This document shows positions 1 through 5,194 of a stretch of 8,035 nucleotides of DNA, one piece after another. The notes below the pieces were generated by a model. The model saw only the letters and a list, made by a program, of their open reading frames with translations. It did no database searches and was not told where the DNA came from. Location of the stretch: positions 1 to 8,035 of the forward strand of contig JAOPZP010000158.1 in the NCBI GenBank assembly GCA_025964055.1, read 5' to 3'. Within the stretch, counting starts at the first letter, position 1, and every line of letters starts with the position of its first letter. The position numbers and the translations under genes are program-made. This DNA is from Conexibacter sp. (GTDB lineage Bacteria; Actinomycetota; Thermoleophilia; Solirubrobacterales; Solirubrobacteraceae).

Positions 1-1
1 C

Positions 2-688
2 GACGCCGCCCGGCCGGTCGCGCTGGACGGCGAGGCGCCGGACCGGCCGGCGGTGGCCCGCGCCGACACCGACGCCGCCGAGGCGCGCCTGCTCCTCGAG
101 GCCGGGTGGGACATCCTCGACGAGCGCGAGCGGCGCCTGCTGGAGCTCCGCTACCGCGAGGACTTCAGCCAGCGGCAGATCGCGCGCGAGCTGGGGCTCT
201 CCCAGGCGCACGTCTCCCGCCTGCTCCGCGCGGCGCTCGACCGGCTGCGGCGAGAGCTGGACCCGCCCGACCATGACGACGCCGACGGCGCGGCGCCGCC
301 GCGACCTGCCACCACCCCCGCCACGCAGCGCGACGGCCGCAGCGGCCGGCTGCTCCTGCGCCTCCCACGCTCCCTGCACGGCGAGCTCGCCGAGGCCGCC
401 GAGGCCGAGGGCGTCCCGCTCAACACCTTCATCGCCGGCAGGCTGTCGGCCGCCGTCGCCGCGCCGGACCCCGACCCGCACCCGCACCCCGACCCGAGCC
501 CGGACCCCGAGCCGATCCCGGACCCGGAGCCGACCCCGGGGCCCGACGTCGCGCCCGCGCCCGACGCCCCGTCCGTGCCGCCCCTGACCCACCTCCGGAG
601 CCTGCTCGTCCTCAACGCGGTCGTGATCGCGCTCGCCGCGCTCGCCGGCGCCGGGCTGCTCCTGCTGGTCGGGCTCGGCGCCGTGTAG
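2..688 (+). CDS. Sigma-70 family factor C-terminal part fused to an RHH-like domain and a membrane anchor (5' partial)
   Basis: The frame is open to the left edge, so the GTG at 53 is probably internal and sigma regions 2-3 lie outside the window. Numbering from that GTG, residues 22-69 are a sigma region 4: a DERERRLLELRY helix, then the helix-turn-helix FSQRQIARELGLSQAHVSRL (38-57), close to SigB/SigF-type factors, which recognise -35 elements. Residues 97-135 (GRLLLRLPRSLH, then GVPLNTFI) resemble HicB/Arc ribbon-helix-helix DNA-binding domains. Residues 138-177 are a Pro-Asp/Pro-Glu/Pro-His linker. Residues 184-211 form one hydrophobic helix ending at the stop codon, a likely tail anchor. 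The layout implies a sigma factor held at the membrane with a second DNA-binding module. I infer the tethering; the domain order is visible. No anti-sigma gene is seen nearby. An unusual HicB-like protein carrying an HTH is a less likely reading. Confidence 0.82.
   Translation, partial: DAARPVALDGEAPDRPAVARADTDAAEARLLLEAGWDILDERERRLLELRYREDFSQRQIARELGLSQAHVSRLLRAALDRLRRELDPPDHDDADGAAPPRPATTPATQRDGRSGRLLLRLPRSLHGELAEAAEAEGVPLNTFIAGRLSAAVAAPDPDPHPHPDPSPDPEPIPDPEPTPGPDVAPAPDAPSVPPLTHLRSLLVLNAVVIALAALAGAGLLLLVGLGAV
464..547 (+). repeat. Low-complexity Pro-Asp/Pro-Glu/Pro-His coding repeat
   Basis: About 28 codons alternate proline with Asp, His, Glu or Ser, encoded by degenerate CCG-GAC/CCC-GAG-type units. 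This forms a rigid acidic spacer between the RHH-like domain and the terminal membrane helix of the sigma-type protein. Such tracts vary in length by slippage, so unit number may differ between strains. Confidence 0.7.
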
Positions 689-775
689 CCCGGCAGGGGA
701 CGCGCTGCGAGAAGGTCCTGCGCTGGTGGCCGCCCGCCATGCGTGAAGCGCGCGCGCCGGGGCATACCTGCGGTC

Positions 776-2242
776 ATGTCGCCCGCACCCGCCGCCCGCG
801 CCGATGCGCTGCTGGGCGCCGCGATCGAGTCCACCGTCAAGGTCCACCATCGCCGGCGCCTGGCCCGCCTCGGCCATCGAGGGGTCCTCGACCCGCCGCC
901 GGCGCCGACGCTGTTTGCCACCGGCGAGCCGGCGCCGCGTCCCGGGTGCCGCCTCGAGGTGCTCGTCGACGGCGCGACCGCGCTGCCCGCGATCGCCGAG
1001 GCGCTGCGGGGCGCGCGCTCCCACGTCCACATCACCGGCTGGCACGTCGCCGCGCACTTCGAGCTGGTCCGGGGCGAGCGGCCCGTCGTCCTCGGCGCGC
1101 TGCTGGCCGAGCTGGCCGAGCGCATCGACGTCCGCGTGATGGTCTGGGCCGGTGCGCCGGTGCCGGTGTTCCACCCCACGCGCAAGGAGGTCGACGCCGG
1201 GGTCGAGGTCCTCGTGCGCGACACCCGGATCCAATGCGTCAAGGACCCGCGCGAGCACCCGGTCCACTGCCATCACGAGAAGACCATGGTCATCGACGAC
1301 GAGGTCGCGTTCGTCGGCGGCATCGACATGACCGACCTCGCCGGCGACCGCTTCGACCGGTCCGATCACGAGGCGCGCCGCCGGCTGGGTTGGCACGACG
1401 TCGGCAGCCGGCTGGAGGGCCCGGTGGTCGGCGACGTCGCCGAGCACTTCGCGATGCGGTGGCACGAGGTGACCCGCCAGCGGCTCCCGCCGCCGATCCG
1501 GCCCGCGCCGCTGGAGGGCGAGGGCACGAGCACCGTGCAGATGGTGCGCACCGTCGCCGAGGACATGTACGACGCGGTGCCCAAGGGCGACTTCCGGATC
1601 CTCGAGTCCTACGTGCGCGCCATCCGCTCCGCGCAGCGCTTCATCTACTTCGAGAACCAGTTCCTCTGGTCGCCCGAGATCGTCGAGCTGCTGGTCGACA
1701 AGCTCGAGCGGCCACCCACCCCCGACTTCCGCCTCGTCGTGCTCCTGCCGGCCAACGCCAACAACGGCCAGGACGACACCCGCGGCCAGCTCGGCGTGCT
1801 GGCCGACGCCGACGGGAGCGACAACCCGCACTTCCTCGCCACCACGATCCGCTCGCTGAGCGGGCAGCGCGACGACCCGCTCTACGTCCACGCGAAGGTC
1901 GGGATCATCGACGACCGCTGGATGACGGTCGGCTCGGCCAACCTCAACAGCCACTCGCTGCTCAACGACACCGAGATGAACGTCGTCACCGACGACGCCA
2001 CGCTGGCCCGCGCCACGCGCGAGCGCCTCTGGTCCGAGCACCTCCAGCTCCCCGTCGCCGACCTCGCCGGCGCCGATCCCGTGGCGGTCATCGACCGCCA
2101 CTGGCGCCCGACGGCGATGGAGCAGCTGCGCCGCCGCAACGCCGGCCAGCCGCCCAGCCACCGGCTGGTCGCGCTGCCGGGCGTCTCGAAGCGGTCGCAT
2201 CGCCTGCTCGGCCCGCTGCAGGAGATCTTCGACGACGGCTGA
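776..2242 (+). CDS. Phospholipase D-like protein with two HKD motifs
   Basis: A 488-residue member of the phospholipase D superfamily, which uses two HxKxxxxD motifs to hydrolyse or transfer phosphodiester bonds through a phospho-histidine intermediate. Motif 1 is HEKTMVID (H167, K169, D174) followed by FVGGID; motif 2 is HAKVGIID (H372, K374, D379) followed by TVGSANLNSHS. Between them lie WHDV...EGP and YFENQFLW, both typical of true PLD-type phosphatidyl-transfer enzymes rather than short nuclease-type members. Both catalytic halves are intact. No signal peptide or membrane helix is visible, so a cytoplasmic or membrane-peripheral enzyme is likely. I chose ATG 776 (MSPAPAAR); an in-frame GTG at 743 adds 11 Arg-rich residues, and neither start has a convincing ribosome binding site. 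The substrate (phospholipid or cardiolipin-type headgroup exchange) is inferred only. It starts 87 bases after the sigma gene, on the same strand. Confidence 0.9.
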   Translation: MSPAPAARADALLGAAIESTVKVHHRRRLARLGHRGVLDPPPAPTLFATGEPAPRPGCRLEVLVDGATALPAIAEALRGARSHVHITGWHVAAHFELVRGERPVVLGALLAELAERIDVRVMVWAGAPVPVFHPTRKEVDAGVEVLVRDTRIQCVKDPREHPVHCHHEKTMVIDDEVAFVGGIDMTDLAGDRFDRSDHEARRRLGWHDVGSRLEGPVVGDVAEHFAMRWHEVTRQRLPPPIRPAPLEGEGTSTVQMVRTVAEDMYDAVPKGDFRILESYVRAIRSAQRFIYFENQFLWSPEIVELLVDKLERPPTPDFRLVVLLPANANNGQDDTRGQLGVLADADGSDNPHFLATTIRSLSGQRDDPLYVHAKVGIIDDRWMTVGSANLNSHSLLNDTEMNVVTDDATLARATRERLWSEHLQLPVADLAGADPVAVIDRHWRPTAMEQLRRRNAGQPPSHRLVALPGVSKRSHRLLGPLQEIFDDG

Positions 2243-2243
2243 G

Positions 2244-2269
2244 CCGCGGCGCGCCGCGGCGCCGCGGCG
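2244..2269. terminator. Overlapping GC palindromes between convergent genes, possible bidirectional terminator
   Basis: Two perfect overlapping palindromes, 2244-2259 (16 bases) and 2252-2269 (18 bases), are built from three copies of GCCGCGGC at 2243, 2253 and 2261. They fill the 39-base gap between the stop codons of the PLD gene (+) and the DUF3618 gene (-). The symmetry would give a strong hairpin on either strand, but there is no T-tract on either side, so intrinsic termination is uncertain. An attractive alternative is simple GC-rich low complexity. Confidence 0.4.
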
Positions 2270-2281
2270 TGGGGCGAAGCT

Positions 2282-2653
2282 TCAGCGGCGCCGCGCGACG
2301 AGCCACCCGATCAGCATCCCGGCGGCGAAGCTCGCGACGAGCGTGAGCGGGAGCGGGTTGCTGCGGGCCGTGTCGGCGGCGGAGGACGCGGCGCTCTGCG
2401 CGCCGTCGGCGACCGACGCCGGCGTGGCGTCAGCGGCCTTCTCCTTGGCGGCGCCGGCGGTGCCGGCGACCTTGGCCTTGGCCTCGTCGAGCTTGGTGGT
2501 GACGCGCGCCCGCGTCTCGTCGATCTTCTCGTGCGCGCGCGCCTTGACGTCGGCGCGCTCGGCCAGCGCGGCGGCCGTCTCGGCCAGGTCCACGCGCGTG
2601 TGCTCGATGTCGCGGCGGATCTCGTCGGGCGTTCGGGACCCAGCGTCGCTCAT
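2282..2653 (-). CDS. DUF3618 family protein with C-terminal membrane anchor
   Basis: A 123-residue protein. Residues 7-40 (RTPDEIRRDIEHTRVDLAETAAALAERADVKARA) match the DUF3618 signature. A long charged, Ala-rich helix (about 38-95) with coiled-coil character follows, then a single hydrophobic helix (about 100-119) and a terminal RRR. The likely topology is a cytoplasmic helical rod anchored by its C-terminal end, as in the ElaB/YqjD proteins of enterobacteria. That functional analogy (stress-related inner-membrane protein) is inference. I chose ATG at 2653-2651 because the DUF3618 motif begins right after it; the frame runs open further upstream but encodes an Arg-rich shadow of the neighbouring gene. 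Its ATG overlaps the upstream stop as ATGA and lacks its own ribosome binding site, so translation is probably coupled to the holin-family gene. Confidence 0.85.
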   Translation of the reverse strand: MSDAGSRTPDEIRRDIEHTRVDLAETAAALAERADVKARAHEKIDETRARVTTKLDEAKAKVAGTAGAAKEKAADATPASVADGAQSAASSAADTARSNPLPLTLVASFAAGMLIGWLVARRR

Positions 2654-3117
2654 CGGTGCAGCTGCTGGTGTTGGCGGGCCTCGGCGACGTGCTCCTTGGT
2701 GAAGCGCACGTCCTCCTTGACCGACGCGACGGCCTGCTCGGGCGCCGGCGGCACCGCGCGCTTGGCGCGCGCCCGGCCCATCAGCGCGAGCACGCCGGCC
2801 ACGGCGAACAGCACGGCGCCGACGATGATCGCGGCCAGCCACCCGGCGACGGCCGTCGAGAGGGCGAGGATCGCGGCGGCGACGATCGCGCCGACGCCGT
2901 AGAGGGCCAGGAGCCCGGCGCCGCCGAACATGCCGGCGCCGATGCTGGCCTGCCTGCCCTTGGCCGTCAGCTCCACCTTGGCGAGCTCGAGCTCCTGGCG
3001 CACCAGCGTGGAGACCTGGGTGGAGAGATCGCGCATCAGCTCGGCGGCCGGGCGCCGGCGCAGGTCGGCACGGCCGTCGACCGGCGGTGCCGTGGGTTCG
3101 ACGGAAGTCTCAGTCAT
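2650..3117 (-). CDS. Phage holin family / DUF1469-like membrane protein
   Basis: A 155-residue protein. Residues 24-57 form an amphipathic helix (AAELMRDLSTQVSTLVRQELELAKVELTAKG), the usual N-terminal signature of actinobacterial holin-superfamily (PF07332-type) proteins. Two hydrophobic hairpin helices follow (about 60-86 and 91-114), then a charged tail rich in Lys, Glu and His. Despite the family name there are no phage genes near it; such proteins are chromosomal, often sit beside DUF3618 genes, and have no established role. The pair resembles the E. coli yqjD-yqjE arrangement, suggesting an envelope-associated function (inference). ATG 3117 is preferred over GTG 3129 because a good Shine-Dalgarno sequence lies between them. 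It starts 32 bases after the amidotransferase stop and probably belongs to the same transcript. Confidence 0.85.
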   Translation of the reverse strand: MTETSVEPTAPPVDGRADLRRRPAAELMRDLSTQVSTLVRQELELAKVELTAKGRQASIGAGMFGGAGLLALYGVGAIVAAAILALSTAVAGWLAAIIVGAVLFAVAGVLALMGRARAKRAVPPAPEQAVASVKEDVRFTKEHVAEARQHQQLHR

Positions 3118-3125
3118 GTCGCCGA

Positions 3126-3131
3126 TCACCT
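3126..3131 (-). promoter_or_regulatory. Shine-Dalgarno sequence of the holin-family gene
   Basis: AGGTGA on the - strand, 8 bases before ATG 3117. It matches the 16S rRNA 3' end well, and it contains the alternative upstream GTG start, which argues that the ATG is the real one. Confidence 0.7.
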
Positions 3132-3149
3132 ACCCGCGGCTCCGCGGCG

Positions 3150-3830
3150 TCAACCGAGGATGGCGTGCGGCACCGAGGCGAGGAACGCGTCGAAGAGCGC
3201 CCACGCGCGCCGGCGCGCGTCCGCGGCCCACGCCTCGCTGCCGGCCAGGACGGCCTCGACCGTGGTCCCCGCGCGCGCGACCGACTCCGGATAGTCGCGC
3301 GCCCAGCCGGCCACGACCGCGGCCGTGACCTCGGGGTGGAACTGGACGCCCAGGTGCGGGCCGTGGCGGAACGCCTGGGCGCTGACGGCCGAGCGCGCCA
3401 GCAGCTCGCCGCCGGGCGGCACGGTGAACGCGTCGCGGTGCCACTGCAGCCATGGGCCCGGCGGCACGACGGCTGCCGCGAAGGTGTCGATCTCCAGCCA
3501 GCCGACCTCCGGCCGCACCGCCGGACCGACCGTGCCGCCCAGCGCGCGCGCCAGGTGCTGGGCGCCGAAGCAGATGCCGAGTACGGGGACGCCCGCCGCC
3601 AAGGCGCGATCCAGGGCGGTCCGCTCGCTCGCCAGCCACGGCACCCCGTCGTCGTAGGCCGACGCCTCGGAGCCGAGCGCGACGACGAACGGCCGGCCGG
3701 CCGGATCGGGGATCGGCGCGCCCGCGGGCACGACCTCGATCGGCAGTCCGCGGTCGGCGGCCCACTCGGCCAGCAGCGCGGCGGGGGCGTCGGCCTCGTG
3801 CTCGAGGACGAGCGCGGGGCGTGCCGTCAT
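3150..3830 (-). CDS. Class I glutamine amidotransferase-like protein
   Basis: A 226-residue single-domain protein of the GATase class I fold, which releases ammonia from glutamine by a Cys-His-Glu triad. The nucleophile elbow is GICFGAQ with C87, and the His-Glu pair is FHPE with H165 and E167. LGSEASAYDD (52-61) matches the region before the nucleophile that helps form the oxyanion hole, and VGWLEID (109-115) and LQWHRDAF (128-135) fit stand-alone members annotated as GMP synthase glutamine amidotransferase-like. All triad residues are present. No synthetase domain or synthetase gene is adjacent, so the ammonia acceptor is unknown; gamma-glutamyl hydrolase-like activity is an alternative. 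ATG 3830 overlaps the stop of the HxlR gene as ATGA, pointing to translational coupling and control by that regulator. The frame extends upstream without homology. Confidence 0.88.
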   Translation of the reverse strand: MTARPALVLEHEADAPAALLAEWAADRGLPIEVVPAGAPIPDPAGRPFVVALGSEASAYDDGVPWLASERTALDRALAAGVPVLGICFGAQHLARALGGTVGPAVRPEVGWLEIDTFAAAVVPPGPWLQWHRDAFTVPPGGELLARSAVSAQAFRHGPHLGVQFHPEVTAAVVAGWARDYPESVARAGTTVEAVLAGSEAWAADARRRAWALFDAFLASVPHAILG

Positions 3831-4297
3831 GCGGCCGAGGGCATCCGGGCGCCGCCCGGCCCCGCGACGGTCTCCACGTCGCGCAGCTCCAGCGCCGCGC
3901 TGCACTTCGTGCAGATGCGCCGGTCGTCGAGCTCGCCACCGCAGTCGCGGTGCAGCAGCACCATCGGCGGCCCGTCGGGGTGCGCGAGGTGCTTGTCGCC
4001 GAACTGCAGCAGCGCGACGATCGACGGCCACAGGTCGCGGCCCATGTCGGTCAGGCGGTACTCGTGGCGCAGCGGACGCTCCTGGTAGGGCACCTTGGTG
4101 AGCACGCCCGCCTCGACGAGGCGCTCCAGCCGGTCCTGCAGCACGTTGCGCGCGATGCCCAGCCGGTCGGCGAAGTCGCCGAAGCGGCGGACGCCGAGGA
4201 AGGCGTCGCGGACGATCAGCAGCGTCCAGCGCTCACCCACCAGCTCGAGCGTGCGAGCGACCGAGCAGCGCTGCGACTCATAGGTGCGACCGAGCAT
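3827..4297 (-). CDS. HxlR family winged-helix regulator with zinc-ribbon-like tail
   Basis: A 156-residue transcription regulator. Residues 11-98 are a typical HxlR winged helix: CSVARTLELVGERWTLLIVRDAFLGVRRF, recognition-helix region IARNVLQDRLERLVEAGVL, then wing and helix VPYQERPLRHEYRLTDMGRDLWP. C11 sits where many HxlR/MarR-like redox sensors keep a regulatory cysteine. After the domain comes a tail with H116, C119, C129 and C132 (HRDCGGEL, then ICTKC), which looks like a small zinc ribbon and is absent from minimal HxlR proteins. HxlR proteins usually act as dimeric repressors or activators of an adjacent gene, here probably the overlapping amidotransferase and its own promoter. The ligand is unknown. 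It diverges from the ribosomal operon. No Shine-Dalgarno sequence precedes ATG 4297, and a -10-like element close upstream suggests a leaderless message. Confidence 0.9.
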   Translation of the reverse strand: MLGRTYESQRCSVARTLELVGERWTLLIVRDAFLGVRRFGDFADRLGIARNVLQDRLERLVEAGVLTKVPYQERPLRHEYRLTDMGRDLWPSIVALLQFGDKHLAHPDGPPMVLLHRDCGGELDDRRICTKCSAALELRDVETVAGPGGARMPSAA

Positions 4298-4308
4298 CGT
4301 GCCATGCT
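4293..4308. repeat. Inverted repeat AGCAT-N6-ATGCT over the hxlR-type start codon and -10
   Basis: AGCAT (4293-4297) and ATGCT (4304-4308) flank a 6-base spacer. They overlap both the start codon and the -10-like element, so a dimeric regulator bound here would block the promoter. A similar symmetric site with the same spacer length occurs at 4373-4390. Operator function is inferred. Confidence 0.3.
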
Positions 4309-4309
4309 A
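4304..4309 (-). promoter_or_regulatory. Candidate -10 element of the hxlR-type gene (leaderless)
   Basis: TAGCAT on the - strand fits the TAnnnT core and lies 6 bases before ATG 4297, the spacing expected when transcription starts at or next to the start codon. No Shine-Dalgarno sequence is present, which agrees. I could not find a convincing -35 hexamer 17-18 bases upstream. Confidence 0.45.
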
Positions 4310-4372
4310 GCCCGCTGGATTGCGTGACGCTACCCACGACGATCCGGCCCGGCCGCACTCCGTCCGGACCCC

Positions 4373-4390
4373 GCATGGCGCGGCCCATGC
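4373..4390. repeat. Inverted repeat GCATGG-N6-CCATGC in the divergent intergenic region
   Basis: Perfect 6-base arms (4373-4378 and 4385-4390) around CGCGGC, between the hxlR-type gene and the rpmG promoter region. It shares the CCATGC word with the site at the hxlR-type start (4302-4307), and a related TCATGCC occurs at 4412-4418. It could be a regulator operator; chance in GC-rich DNA is possible. Confidence 0.3.
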
Positions 4391-4437
4391 CATTGCGGCA
4401 GCCCTCGAACGTCATGCCGCGGTTTGCGCAACCGCGC

Positions 4438-4443
4438 TATCCT
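4438..4443 (+). promoter_or_regulatory. Candidate -10 element for the rpmG-secE-nusG-rplKA operon
   Basis: TATCCT matches the TAnnnT core and would place the transcription start near 4450, about 94 bases before rpmG. No good -35 hexamer is found at the standard spacing, so this is a weak call. The rest of the 246-base intergenic region upstream (4298-4437) shows no gene, only the short inverted repeats listed separately. Confidence 0.35.
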
Positions 4444-4450
4444 GCGAAGT

Positions 4451-4479
4451 CGACTCGCTCCGGGGCGAGTCGTTTCTTT
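4451..4479 (+). terminator. Intrinsic-terminator-like hairpin in the rpmG leader, candidate attenuator
   Basis: CGACTCGC (4451-4458) pairs perfectly with GCGAGTCG (4465-4472) over a 6-base loop and is followed by TTTCTTT (4473-4479), the form of a Rho-independent terminator reading rightward. No + strand gene ends upstream within 2.2 kb, so it lies in the leader of the ribosomal operon. A competing helix, 4459-4468 with 4478-4487 (core CCGGGGC with GCCCCGG), would remove half of the terminator stem and the end of the T-tract. A further pairing of AAGTCGA (4447-4453) with TCGACTT (4505-4511) is possible. This is typical attenuator geometry, though base-pairing alone does not prove regulation. 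Confidence 0.55.
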
Positions 4480-4543
4480 GCCCCGGGTCAAGCGCTAGGT
4501 CGCATCGACTTTCTCCAGTACATCCTCGACGGGAGCCTGCCCA

Positions 4544-4708
4544 ATGGCCCGCGGAGACGTGCGCATCGCAGTGACCCTCGCATGCGAGGACTGCAAGCGC
4601 CGCAACTACCAGACGAACAAGAGCAAGCGGAACACGCCGGATCGCATCACCCTGCGCAAGTTCTGCAAGTGGTGCCGCTGCCAGACCAGCCACCGGGAGA
4701 CCCGCTAG
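4544..4708 (+). CDS. rpmG: 50S ribosomal protein L33
   Basis: A 54-residue protein, the usual length for L33, located on the large ribosomal subunit near the E site. It has the zinc-binding (C+) form: C14-x-x-C17 (CEDC) and C41-x-x-C44 (CKWC), with the family motifs RRNYQTNKSKRNTPDRITLRKFC and the ending CQTSHRETR. The start ATG 4544 follows a GGAG about 8 bases upstream (within 4531-4535). The gene opens the operon, with secE only 21 bases behind its TAG, the common rpmG-secE-nusG order; the tRNA-Trp that separates them in many genomes is absent. Zinc-containing L33 is often paired with a zinc-free paralogue elsewhere in the genome, made when zinc is scarce; whether one exists here cannot be seen. 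Confidence 0.95.
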   Translation: MARGDVRIAVTLACEDCKRRNYQTNKSKRNTPDRITLRKFCKWCRCQTSHRETR

Positions 4709-4729
4709 GTCCCCTGAGCGGCAAGCCCC

Positions 4730-5182
4730 ATGCCTGACCGAAAGACCCCCAACCCCGGCCCCGAGCCGACCGAACCGCACCGGGAGAACGTCCCGGGCGA
4801 GCTCGACCACGCCTCCGGCGAGGTCGAGGGGTTCGAGGCGGGGCTGGTCAGCGGCGCGGCAGGCACCCCGGACGACACGACCTCCGACGCCGAGCTCGAG
4901 CAGGCGGCGACCGAGGTCGGCGACCTCGACGGCGACGGCGACGTCGACGAGGAGGATCGGGCCATCGCCCGGAGCGGCGGCCGCGAGCCGGCCCGCACCG
5001 GCGGCCCGCGCTTCCTCGTGTTCCTCCGGGCCAGCTGGGCCGAGCTGCAGCGCGTCCAGTGGCCCGATCGCCGTCAGGTCGGTCAGGCCACCGCAGTCGT
5101 CGTGGGCTTCGTCATCGTCGCCGGCGCCTACCTCGGCTTTGCCGACTGGGTCGCCCAAAAAGTCGTCGACGTCATCCTCTAG
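4730..5182 (+). CDS. secE: Preprotein translocase subunit SecE with long acidic N-terminal extension
   Basis: SecE clamps SecY in the SecYEG protein channel of the cytoplasmic membrane. The conserved core is residues 94-150: the amphipathic cytoplasmic helix PRFLVFLRASWAELQRVQWPDRRQV (with the family's E-L-x-x-V-x-W-P pattern) and one membrane helix (about 121-141). Before it lies an unusual 93-residue hydrophilic, Asp/Glu/Gly/Pro-rich extension that would sit in the cytoplasm. Inside it, DLDGDGDVDEED (65-76) matches every conserved position of an EF-hand or dockerin-type calcium loop. The start is ATG 4730; no ATG or GTG follows in frame until residue 97, so the extension must be translated. 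No clear Shine-Dalgarno sequence is seen, so coupling to rpmG is likely. It lies 12 bases before nusG. Actinobacterial SecE proteins often have N-terminal extensions; the calcium-loop match is the odd part. Confidence 0.95.
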   Translation: MPDRKTPNPGPEPTEPHRENVPGELDHASGEVEGFEAGLVSGAAGTPDDTTSDAELEQAATEVGDLDGDGDVDEEDRAIARSGGREPARTGGPRFLVFLRASWAELQRVQWPDRRQVGQATAVVVGFVIVAGAYLGFADWVAQKVVDVIL

Positions 5183-5194
5183 TACGGAAACTTC

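Noticed and set aside
693..721. GCAGGGGAC...GTCCTGC pairing after the sigma-type gene as a terminator.
   Set aside because: The helix is bulged and lacks a T-tract; too weak to call.
151..1242. A 363-residue antisense frame spanning the sigma and PLD genes.
   Set aside because: Ser/Arg/Ala-rich low-complexity translation, crossing two well-supported genes and their gap; no recognisable motif.
739..2346. A 535-residue + strand frame overlapping the PLD gene.
   Set aside because: Arg/Pro/Ala-rich out-of-frame reading; the PLD frame holds both intact HKD motifs.
2650..3117. Prophage remnant suggested by a holin-family protein.
   Set aside because: No phage structural, lysis, integrase or attachment-site signals are nearby; these holin-superfamily genes are normal chromosomal genes in actinobacteria.
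3134..3147. CCGCGG-CT-CCGCGG repeat between the amidotransferase and holin-family genes as a terminator.
   Set aside because: The hairpin would have only about 5 bp, with no T-tract, and it directly precedes a good ribosome binding site; readthrough seems more likely.
4390..4430. Possible tRNA T-arm on the - strand (GTTCGAGG near 4401-4411).
   Set aside because: No matching 5-bp T stem, anticodon arm or acceptor stem can be formed around it.
4324..4737. A 137-residue + frame covering the rpmG leader and rpmG.
   Set aside because: It runs out of frame through the certain L33 gene, has no ribosome binding site, and its first half is the structured leader. A short leader peptide starting at 4414 cannot be excluded but has no support.
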